A stretch of DNA of 11,278 nt from NCBI GenBank assembly GCA_017848205.1, contig JAGDDO010000041.1, forward strand, positions 1 to 11,278, in the 5' to 3' direction. The stretch's first letter is position 1. Every line of letters starts with the position of its first letter. Shown piece by piece: positions 1 through 5,839 of this stretch. The stretch comes from Oscillospiraceae bacterium (GTDB taxonomy: Bacteria > Bacillota_A > Clostridia > Oscillospirales > Ruminococcaceae). The notes under the pieces are model-generated. The model did not search any database. It worked only from the letters and a program-made list of their open reading frames with translations, and had not been told where the DNA came from. The position numbers and the translations under genes are program-made.

Positions 1-332
1 CCCTGGACAAGTCCGAAAAGGAGACCGATGCCGAGGGCTATCAGGATGGCCGTAAACACATTTCCGCCGTTGAAGTCAAGGTGAACCGCACAGCACATAC
101 ATACGAGTGATGTGACAGCGCCTACTGAAATGTCAATACCGCCTGTGATCATTACAAGGCTCATTCCGCATGAGATTATGATAAGAGCGGCGTTTTCATT
201 GAAAATATTTAAGAATGTCTGAGGCTTTGTGAAACCTCCGCCGAGCATTGTTACTGCACAGGAATACATTACCACGAATACTGCAATAGTAATTATAAGA
301 AGCAAATTTGAATCAGTTAATCTCTTTTTCAT
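1..332 (-). CDS. yjfF: Sugar ABC transporter permease, YjfF-like (N-terminal part, runs off the window)
   Basis: This is the second membrane subunit of a CUT2 (ribose/galactofuranose-type) sugar importer. Only the first 110 codons are present and the frame stays open to the window edge; full family members have about 320-330 residues. The start MKKRLTDSNLL is followed by a hydrophobic segment, and then by GGIDISVGAV near residues 64-73, a hallmark of the BPD_transp_2 permease family that is also present in the upstream permease. The ATG follows the stop codon of that permease with no gap (TAAATG). A strong AAAGGAGG lies 8 bases upstream, inside the end of the previous gene, so the two permeases are almost certainly co-translated and would form a heterodimeric channel. 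The sugar cannot be read from this part; arabinose or another furanose is inferred from the neighbours. Confidence 0.9.
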   Translation of the reverse strand, partial: MKKRLTDSNLLLIITIAVFVVMYSCAVTMLGGGFTKPQTFLNIFNENAALIIISCGMSLVMITGGIDISVGAVTSLVCMCCAVHLDFNGGNVFTAILIALGIGLLFGLVQ

Positions 333-1415
333 TTAATTTGCCTCCTTTGCAGTGAAATTTTTCTTCAGATCAGCCAGCTTTTTGCGTACTACCGGTGCAC
401 TGAGGACAACGAGTATGATTACTACGATAGCCTTGTATGCCGGAAGGGCAGCTGAAGGAACTTCAAACTTGTAAAGTGTTATCGTGAGAAACTGGATAAC
501 ATAAGCGCCTATTATTGAAGAGGAAATACTGAACTTACCGCCGCTGAGTGCGTTTCCGCCGAGGGCAACAGCAAGAATGGCATCCATTTCTATATCTTTT
601 GCAATTACTGAATAGTTGATGGTTGAAAGACGGCTTACCTTGATAAATCCTGCAACTGCAACGCAGAAGCCGAGGATGACGTAAGTCAGGAACTTGATAA
701 GCTGCGGGTTGATACCGTTAAGTCTTGAAGATTCTGCGTTTATACCAACTGCCTGAGTAAAGAGGGAAAGCTTTGTAAAACGCATTACAAGTGCGGTGAC
801 GATCATGAACAGCACCGCTATAAAGATCGGAGACGGTACCGGTATTCCAGGGAAGAAGTTTCCGAAGTAACCGAACCGAGGTTCAGAAATGATCGGGAGC
901 TGGTTGTTGTTGATCCATGCAGCGATGGAACGTCCGGCTGTAAAGAGTATGAGTGTTGCTACCATCGGCTGAAGCTTGAAGTAGGCAACAAGTACACCGT
1001 TGAATGCGCCGAAGAGCATTGCAACTACACAGCAGACAAGGAATGCTACGATAATAGGAGCGTGCAGATGATCCGGTCTTGCATCCGTTCCGCACAGAAC
1101 TCTGAGCACTACGCTTCCTGCGAGGGCTATTGCAGCACCTACGGAGATATCCTGTCCGCCTGAAGCTGATGTAACAAGTGTCATACCAATCGAAAGAATG
1201 ACAAGTTCGGATGCGTTGTCGAGTATTGTGATAAGATTTCCTTTAAGTACAGGATATCCGAGACTGCTTGTACCCAGTTCCACTCTGAAGAAGGACGGGT
1301 CTGCGATGAGATTGAAGAGCATCAGAACGAGCAGAGCAGCAATAGGGATAAAGATCTGTTTCTTGATGATCTTTAAAAAGAAGTTCTGATCCTTTGATAA
1401 ACTGTTTTGTGCCAT
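333..1415 (-). CDS. ytfT: Sugar ABC transporter permease, YtfT-like
   Basis: This is a 360-residue integral membrane permease of the CUT2 family (BPD_transp_2) and should form the translocation channel with the YjfF-like partner. A short basic N-terminus (KIIKKQ) leads into a first membrane helix at about residues 20-40, followed by several more hydrophobic segments. Family signatures are GGQDISVGAAIALAG near residues 86-100 and MDAILAVALGGNALSGG near residues 278-294, the cytoplasmic loop that contacts the ATPase. The C-terminus is basic, which suits a cytoplasmic tail. The length is close to E. coli YtfT (about 340). The start codon overlaps the ATPase stop by one base (TAATG), with a GGAGGTG motif upstream, so translation is coupled. 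I am sure of the transporter family and less sure of substrate and symbol, which rest on the operon and on the YtfQ-like binding protein. Confidence 0.94.
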   Translation of the reverse strand: MAQNSLSKDQNFFLKIIKKQIFIPIAALLVLMLFNLIADPSFFRVELGTSSLGYPVLKGNLITILDNASELVILSIGMTLVTSASGGQDISVGAAIALAGSVVLRVLCGTDARPDHLHAPIIVAFLVCCVVAMLFGAFNGVLVAYFKLQPMVATLILFTAGRSIAAWINNNQLPIISEPRFGYFGNFFPGIPVPSPIFIAVLFMIVTALVMRFTKLSLFTQAVGINAESSRLNGINPQLIKFLTYVILGFCVAVAGFIKVSRLSTINYSVIAKDIEMDAILAVALGGNALSGGKFSISSSIIGAYVIQFLTITLYKFEVPSAALPAYKAIVVIILVVLSAPVVRKKLADLKKNFTAKEAN

Positions 1416-2926
1416 TACTTCTTTTCACCTCCGGCAATTGTGGACATTATCTTTGTCTGTGTCAGATCCCCGCCTGTAAGCTCGCCGACAACATGCCTGT
1501 CACGCATTACGATCAGTCGTTTGCATACGTGAAGCATTTCGTCTATTTCAGATGAAATGAAGGTAACGCTTTTTCCTTCCGAAGCGAGTTTGAGTACAAG
1601 TTTCTGAATCTCAAGCTTTGTACCTACGTCGATTCCTCGTGTAGGTTCATCGAGAATGAGATATACCGGATTTGTGAGAAGCCATCTGGCGAGAATGCAC
1701 TTCTGCTGGTTGCCGCCCGAAAGCGATTTTATCGGTGTTTCGGCAGATGCGGTCTTGATGCCGAGGAGCTTTATGTATTCATCGGCAAATTTTTCGGCAT
1801 CGGCTTTTGAAATAGGTCTGAACATTCCCTTCATTACCTGAAGAGCAAGAATAATGTTATCCTTTACAGAAAGATCACCTATTATACCGTCGTGCTTTCT
1901 GTCTTCCGGAAGATAGCCGATACCCTGTTTCATGGCATCGATAGGTTTCTTTATCTTAACCTCTTTGCCGTCCATCATTACTCTTCCGCCGGTTACCTTG
2001 TCAGCACCGTAAATGGCACGTACCGACTCGCTTCGGCCTGAACCGAGAAGTCCTGTAAATCCGTTTACTTCGCCTTTCCTGATTGTAAAGTCGTAAGGGT
2101 TTACACCGGCTGCACTTGAAAGCCCCGCAGCTTCGAATACAGGTTCGCTGCGTCTGTCAATTGTATCAGCTATTTCTTCCTGTTTGATATCTTCAAAGCT
2201 GTCGAGTTCCTTGCCCATCATTTTTGATACAAGCTGAACTCTCGGGAGTTCGCTTATAAGATAGTCACCGACAAAAGTTCCGTCTCTGAGTACGGTAATG
2301 CGGTCACATACTGAGTATACCTGGTCAAGGAAGTGAGTTACGAATATGATTCCTACGCCGCGGGCTTTAAGATCAGTCATGAGCTTGAAGAGCTTTTCAA
2401 CCTCGCGTTCGTCAAGAGAAGAAGTTGGTTCGTCGAGAATAAGAACTTTACAGTCCATGTCCACCGCACGTGCAATGGCAACCATCTGCTGGACTGCAAT
2501 TGAACAGTCACTCAGCTGCTGGGTAGGGGAGGCAGGTATCTGAAGTGAGTCGAGAAGCTGTTTTGCTCCGGCGTTCATCTTTTTCCAGTTGGTCGTCATT
2601 TCATTTGTACGTCCGATGTACATGTTTTCGGCAACCGTCAGGTTTGGACAAAGTGTGATCTCCTGATAAACTGTACTGATACCTGATTTCTGAGCGTCCT
2701 GAGTTGAGTTTATGGTCACAGGTGCACCATCCATGTAAATGGATCCGGCGTCTTTCTGGTAAACACCCGTGAGAACTTTGATGAGAGTTGATTTTCCGGC
2801 ACCGTTTTCACCCATAAGAGCGTGGATCTCGCCTTTGTGCAGAGTGAACTGTACATTTGACAGAGCCTTTACTCCGGGGAATTCCTTGCAGATGCCTTCG
2901 AGCCGTAAAATAACGTCATCCTGCAT
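1415..2926 (-). CDS. ytfR: Sugar ABC transporter ATP-binding protein with two nucleotide-binding domains, YtfR-like
   Basis: This 503-residue cytoplasmic ATPase carries two fused ABC domains, the usual form in CUT2 importers (RbsA, MglA, AraG, YtfR). Domain 1 has Walker A GENGAGKST (39-47), a degenerate signature around CSIAVQQM (141-148), Walker B VLILDEP (161-167) and the H-loop histidine in VTHFL (H198). Domain 2 has a degenerate Walker A, GSGRSE at 295-300, with Arg where Lys is expected. It has a good signature LSGGNQQK (402-409) and Walker B YLILDEP (422-428), but Ser in place of the H-loop His (FISSEID, 457-463). This asymmetry is normal for the family, where one ATP site is catalytic. 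The start has GGAGG 8 bases upstream. The stop overlaps the permease start by one base. It lies 206 bases after the binding-protein gene, behind a hairpin that may lower its expression. Confidence 0.96.
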   Translation of the reverse strand: MQDDVILRLEGICKEFPGVKALSNVQFTLHKGEIHALMGENGAGKSTLIKVLTGVYQKDAGSIYMDGAPVTINSTQDAQKSGISTVYQEITLCPNLTVAENMYIGRTNEMTTNWKKMNAGAKQLLDSLQIPASPTQQLSDCSIAVQQMVAIARAVDMDCKVLILDEPTSSLDEREVEKLFKLMTDLKARGVGIIFVTHFLDQVYSVCDRITVLRDGTFVGDYLISELPRVQLVSKMMGKELDSFEDIKQEEIADTIDRRSEPVFEAAGLSSAAGVNPYDFTIRKGEVNGFTGLLGSGRSESVRAIYGADKVTGGRVMMDGKEVKIKKPIDAMKQGIGYLPEDRKHDGIIGDLSVKDNIILALQVMKGMFRPISKADAEKFADEYIKLLGIKTASAETPIKSLSGGNQQKCILARWLLTNPVYLILDEPTRGIDVGTKLEIQKLVLKLASEGKSVTFISSEIDEMLHVCKRLIVMRDRHVVGELTGGDLTQTKIMSTIAGGEKK

Positions 2927-3034
2927 GATATCGCCTCCGTTATCATTATTTTATTAAGCTGAAAAACAGCACTAAAGCATCCCTATATAATAAAAAATAT
3001 AAATATTTTACTTAAATAATCGCAAAATTCTCAA

Positions 3035-3094
3035 AAAAAACGCGTCCCGGAAACAAGGATGATTATTATCCATATATTCAGAGCCGCGCTTTTT
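3035..3094 (-). terminator. Intercistronic hairpin with U-run between ytfQ-like and ytfR-like genes (probable leaky terminator)
   Basis: Reading the minus strand, AAAAAGCGCG (3094-3085) can pair with CGCGTTTTTT (3044-3035), one pair being G-U, and the T-run continues two bases past the stem to 3033. The roughly 40-base loop holds a smaller hairpin (GGAT/ATCC at the ends of 3057-3071). It sits 38 bases after the binding-protein stop. A partial terminator here would make more binding protein than ATPase and permease, a common arrangement in sugar ABC operons. The long loop makes it weaker than the hairpins at 5670-5790. I saw no convincing sigma-A promoter between it and the ATPase gene. Confidence 0.55.
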
Positions 3095-3132
3095 ATATAT
3101 GATTTTAAGAAGACTTTATGATCGCGATATCA

Positions 3133-4188
3133 TCAGATTCCGTACTGGTCAACATCAGCCTGTGTGATTGTTTCAGCATCGAAGCCCTTTTCTTCCATGA
3201 TTACGACCTTATTGGCAGGAGCCTTGCCGTTTTCAAGGTTCTTGATGATCTCGTCGATGTAGGAAGCCTGGAAAGGATTGCACTGTCCGTCGTAGTTCCA
3301 GTTCTTCTTAAGGAGTTCTTCGAGAGCCCACATGTTGCAGTCAAAGCCCATTACGATAACATCCTGACCTACACCGTGCTTGATGTTTGCCTTGTCAAGA
3401 GCAGCAACAGCGCCCTTGGCCATGTCGTCGTTTTCAGCGTAGATTACGTTGAACTTTGTGCCTGCGTCGATAACTGACTGAACGATCTGCTGAGCTGTTT
3501 CAGCGCTCCATTCAGCTGTCTGCTGTGTTACGATGTTCCAGTTAGCTTCAGCCTGTGCCTTCTTGTCAAGAGCACCTGTACGTCCGATCTGTGCTGAAGA
3601 ACCTACAACACCCTGAATGTGTACAATGTTGTATTCGTCGAGTTTCTGTGAAGCCAGCCAGTTTACAGCTGTTTCACCTTCCTTGGCCATATCTGAAACG
3701 ATGGAAGCTTCGTAGAGGCTTTCATCAGCATCGATCGTACGGTCGAAAAGGATTACCTTGATTCCCTGAGTCTGTGCATCCTTAAGAACGCTGTCCCAGC
3801 CGGATGTACCTGCTGCTGAAATGAGAAGGTAGTCAACTTCGTCCTGAATGTATTTCTGAGCTGCAGCGATCTGTTCCTCGTTCTTGAGGCTGTATGCAAA
3901 CTGAGCTTCGTAGCCGTTCTCTTCAGTGAACATAGCCTTCATGTCTTTGTCGTTAGCGTTTCTGTAACCTGATTCATTAGGGTCGTTGTTGATGATGCCG
4001 ACTTTAATAAGACTTCCTGAAGAAGTGCTGTCAGCGTTTGTGTTTCCGTCAGAAGCAGAGTTTTCAGCAGGCTTGTCCTGTGCATCAGAACCTGCGCCTG
4101 AACCGGAGTTCGTAGGACCGCATCCTGTGAATGCAGCAAGTCCGAGTGTTAAGCTGAATAAGATAGCTAAAGTCTTTTTGATTTTCAT
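3133..4188 (-). CDS. ytfQ: Sugar-binding lipoprotein of the ABC importer, YtfQ-like
   Basis: This is a 351-residue extracellular solute-binding protein (Peripla_BP_4 type) that captures a sugar for the importer encoded downstream. The N-terminus has the charged start MKIKK, a hydrophobic core and a lipobox-like FTGC ending at Cys23, so it should be anchored to the outer face of the membrane as a lipoprotein. Residues 24-60 form a Ser/Gly/Asn/Ala-rich linker. The mature part lines up from memory with E. coli YtfQ: ESGYR (72-76; YtfQ ESGWR), SGWDSVLKDAQ near 129-139, FDRTID (148-153; LDRSID) and AENDDM (251-256; AHNDDM). YtfQ binds furanose sugars (galactofuranose), so an arabinofuranose or galactofuranose ligand is plausible here; the adjoining AraR-like gene favours arabinose. 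AGGAGG lies 6 bases before the ATG. It is the first gene of the transport operon, with a candidate promoter and operator upstream. Confidence 0.93.
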   Translation of the reverse strand: MKIKKTLAILFSLTLGLAAFTGCGPTNSGSGAGSDAQDKPAENSASDGNTNADSTSSGSLIKVGIINNDPNESGYRNANDKDMKAMFTEENGYEAQFAYSLKNEEQIAAAQKYIQDEVDYLLISAAGTSGWDSVLKDAQTQGIKVILFDRTIDADESLYEASIVSDMAKEGETAVNWLASQKLDEYNIVHIQGVVGSSAQIGRTGALDKKAQAEANWNIVTQQTAEWSAETAQQIVQSVIDAGTKFNVIYAENDDMAKGAVAALDKANIKHGVGQDVIVMGFDCNMWALEELLKKNWNYDGQCNPFQASYIDEIIKNLENGKAPANKVVIMEEKGFDAETITQADVDQYGI

Positions 4189-4263
4189 GTTTTTCCTCCT
4201 GATCTCTTACAATTAAAGAAATTGAAATAAATTTTTAGACCTTGCGATGAGAATACTGTCATC

Positions 4264-4279
4264 AATTACACATACAAAT
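4264..4279 (-). promoter_or_regulatory. Candidate AraR-type operator downstream of the ytfQ-like promoter
   Basis: On the minus strand this reads ATTTGTATGTGTAATT. By eye it matches 12 of 16 positions of the Bacillus AraR operator ATTTGTACGTACAAAT, with the left half nearly perfect. It lies about 30-45 bases downstream of the predicted start point, about the same offset as the operator-like repeats in front of the GH127 gene. The left half is convincing and the right half is weak. Confidence 0.5.
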
Positions 4280-4314
4280 TTTTGCTTCTGAACATATCTC
4301 ATCAGGTTGATTAT

Positions 4315-4344
4315 ATTGTAACATAATACATAATATGATTTCAA
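4315..4344 (-). promoter_or_regulatory. Predicted sigma-A promoter of the ytfQ-like ABC operon
   Basis: The minus strand shows a -35 box TTGAAA (4344-4339), an 18-base spacer and a -10 box TACAAT (4320-4315) preceded by TGT, an extended -10. Transcription would start near 4308, giving a leader of about 120 bases. A perfect TATAAT overlaps the same area (4316-4311), but the six bases 17 upstream of it are a poor -35, so I prefer the first reading. Confidence 0.5.
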
Positions 4345-4441
4345 GGACTAAATTAGATAGAATATTGCGAAAACTGTTGTGCAGTATTGCCAAATTGTAT
4401 GCGAAAATTAGTACTTATGTCTTAAAAATGCGTACATGTTA

Positions 4442-4470
4442 TTGACAAACATCGATTTTAGATGTATTAT
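4442..4470 (+). promoter_or_regulatory. Predicted sigma-A promoter of the araR-like gene
   Basis: It has a perfect -35 TTGACA (4442-4447), a 17-base spacer and a -10 TATTAT (4465-4470). Transcription would start near 4477, about 40 bases before the TTG start codon. It is the best-scoring promoter by eye in this intergenic region. Confidence 0.75.
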
Positions 4471-4494
4471 ATTTGTATAAGAACACGTTACAAT
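4471..4494 (+). promoter_or_regulatory. Possible autoregulatory operator at the araR-like start point
   Basis: ATTTGTAT (4471-4478) begins right after the -10 box, and a degenerate reverse half, GTTACAAT, lies at 4487-4494. If used by the regulator, binding would block its own promoter. The right half differs from the expected GTACAAAT and the spacing is wider than in Bacillus operators, so this is tentative. Confidence 0.3.
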
Positions 4495-4499
4495 CTAAT

Positions 4500-4519
4500 A
4501 AGGAGTTGTATGCAATTTG
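4500..4519 (+). promoter_or_regulatory. Ribosome binding site and TTG start of the araR-like gene, with a nearer out-of-frame ATG
   Basis: AAGGAG (4500-4505) is the only good Shine-Dalgarno here. The in-frame TTG at 4517 is 11 bases downstream. An ATG at 4510 is only 4 bases downstream and in another frame; it would give a 23-codon peptide ending at 4579-4581. TTG is chosen because an in-frame stop (TAA, 4499-4501) lies just upstream, no in-frame ATG lies between them, and the next in-frame ATG (4532) would cut into the DNA-binding domain. Confidence 0.65.
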
Positions 4520-5566
4520 AAAAAGTACGAAATGCTTTCAGCAGAACTCAAAGAAGGCATTCGTTCCGGAAAGTATCCTGAGGGAAAAAGTCTTCCTACC
4601 GAGGAGGAGCTTTCAGCAAAGTACAGCATGAGCCGCCAGACTGTACGAAAAGCACTTCAGATACTTGTGAACGAAGACCTTATCGTGAAAAGACAGGGAA
4701 GCGGTTCTGTGGTAAAGGGTAAGGGCTCAAATCCGCGCAGTCACATTATAGCTGTTATCGCTACCTATATTGATGACTATATATTCCCCGGTCAGTTACG
4801 TGCTGTTGAATCAGTTCTTTCAGCCAACGGCTATACACCTGTCCTTGCAGCTACAGGGAACAGGGTCTACAGTGAAAGAACCATTCTTGAAGACCTTCTT
4901 AACAAACCTATCGACGGTTTCCTTATAGAAGGTACAAAAACAGCGATGCCTAACCCGAATTTTGATTTGTACGCAAGATTATTCAAACGTCGTATTCCTG
5001 TTGTATTTTTTAACAGCTATTATCCTGAACTTCAGGGAACGATTTCAGTATGTGCTGACAACAGAAGCGGCGGATATGAACTGGTCAACTACCTGCTCGG
5101 CAAGGGACATGAACGTATCGCAGGTTTTTTCAAGAGCGATGATATTCAGGGTCACCAGCGTTATTTGGGCTACATTTCAGCCCTTCGTGATGCAGGCAGA
5201 CTTGTGGGAGATGAAAAGGTCATCTGGTATACCACAGAATCAAAGGAACAGATGCTTTCCGATGCAGAAGCTATCCTTTCACGTATCGGTGACTCCACAG
5301 CAGTTGTATGTTATAACGACGACATTGCCATCCGCCTTATAAGAACACTTACACAGTGCGGAAAACGCGTACCTGAAGACATTGCGGTCGCAAGTTTTGA
5401 CAACAGTAATTTCAGTGAAATATCACCTGTACGTATTACTTCAATGTCATACGATGACAGAAACATAGGCTCTATTGCGGCTAATAAGCTTATAGACATT
5501 CTCAACGGGAAGAAGGTACATTCGGAATCAGTTCCGTGGACTCTCGCTGAAAAGGAAAGTACCTGA
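4517..5566 (+). CDS. araR: AraR-like transcriptional repressor (GntR-type HTH plus LacI-type sugar-binding domain)
   Basis: This 349-residue cytoplasmic regulator has a GntR-type winged helix at about residues 1-68 (LPTEEELSAKYSMSRQTVRK near 26-45, wing RQGSGSVV near 59-66). A LacI/periplasmic-binding-protein effector domain follows from about residue 75 to the end. This hybrid architecture is that of Bacillus AraR (362 residues), which is released from DNA by L-arabinose. Blocks in the effector domain resemble AraR, for example YIDDYIFPGQ near 87-96 and GFFKSDDIQGHQR near 204-216. It is transcribed away from the sugar ABC operon and faces the dockerin-bearing arabinofuranosidase gene. Half-sites like the AraR operator lie in front of both, so I infer that it represses arabinose uptake and release, and perhaps itself. 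A GntR/LacI hybrid with another pentose as effector remains possible. Confidence 0.9.
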   Translation: MKKYEMLSAELKEGIRSGKYPEGKSLPTEEELSAKYSMSRQTVRKALQILVNEDLIVKRQGSGSVVKGKGSNPRSHIIAVIATYIDDYIFPGQLRAVESVLSANGYTPVLAATGNRVYSERTILEDLLNKPIDGFLIEGTKTAMPNPNFDLYARLFKRRIPVVFFNSYYPELQGTISVCADNRSGGYELVNYLLGKGHERIAGFFKSDDIQGHQRYLGYISALRDAGRLVGDEKVIWYTTESKEQMLSDAEAILSRIGDSTAVVCYNDDIAIRLIRTLTQCGKRVPEDIAVASFDNSNFSEISPVRITSMSYDDRNIGSIAANKLIDILNGKKVHSESVPWTLAEKEST

Positions 5567-5669
5567 TAAAATCATATTCCTCTGCATATCAGCAATTCAC
5601 GTTTTGCTGAATGTACGGATAATATTAAAAAATAATGTGTAAAGTTTTATGAAAATCTGTTCGTAAAAC

Positions 5670-5715
5670 AAAACAGTCTCTGACCGTAACTGACGGCAGA
5701 GACTGTTTTTCTTTT
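5670..5715 (+). terminator. Rho-independent terminator of the araR-like gene
   Basis: AAAACAGTCTCTG (5670-5682) pairs perfectly with CAGAGACTGTTTT (5697-5709) as a 13-base stem. The inner CCGT/ACGG (5684-5687 with 5693-5696) can extend it past a bulged A. A T-rich tail (TTTTTCTTTT) follows. It lies about 100 bases after the regulator's stop codon. Between the stop and this hairpin I see only a 7-base inverted repeat (TCAGCAA/TTGCTGA, 5589-5610) with no T-run. Confidence 0.88.
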
Positions 5716-5747
5716 ATACGGGAGAAATAATTAAGGAAACACTGTTT

Positions 5748-5790
5748 AAAAAGTACAGCCTCCGGCCATCATGGCGGGAGGCTGTATTTT
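5748..5790 (-). terminator. Rho-independent terminator of the GH127-type gene (probably works in both directions)
   Basis: TACAGCCTCC (5754-5763) pairs with GGAGGCTGTA (5777-5786). After a G/G mismatch, GCCAT pairs with ATGGC around a single-base centre. On the minus strand CTTTTT follows the stem; on the plus strand TTTT follows. It lies about 50 bases after the arabinofuranosidase stop. Being nearly symmetric, it can also back up the terminator at 5670-5715 for the converging regulator transcript. Confidence 0.85.
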
Positions 5791-5839
5791 CTGATATGGA
5801 TATAACAGTTTGATTTATTATACCGTGCAGGTGTTCATA

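Larger units (their letters stand above)
4189..4516. promoter_or_regulatory. Divergent control region between the ABC operon and the araR-like gene
   Basis: These 328 bases hold no credible gene and are AT-rich. They contain a minus-strand promoter for the binding-protein operon (4315-4344), a downstream AraR-like operator (4264-4279), and a plus-strand promoter for the regulator (4442-4470) with half-site-like sequence over its start point (4471-4494). The predicted leader of the ABC operon is about 120 bases; I saw no recognisable riboswitch fold in it. The stretch 4345-4440 shows nothing I can name. Confidence 0.7.

Noticed and set aside
2944..3030. Possible separate promoter for the ATPase gene (TTGCGA followed by AT-rich -10-like sequences on the minus strand).
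   Set aside because: Spacing and boxes are poor, and in such AT-rich DNA similar matches occur by chance.
3118..3477. A 119-codon plus-strand open frame overlapping the end of the sugar-binding lipoprotein gene.
   Set aside because: It is antisense to a well-supported gene, shows no recognisable domain, and has no convincing ribosome binding site.
4189..4308. Possible riboswitch in the roughly 120-base leader of the ABC operon.
   Set aside because: No conserved riboswitch core or terminator/antiterminator pair was seen; the operator-like site explains the leader better.
5589..5610. Inverted repeat TCAGCAA/TTGCTGA just after the regulator gene.
   Set aside because: The stem is only 7 bases with no T-run, and a much stronger terminator lies at 5670-5715.
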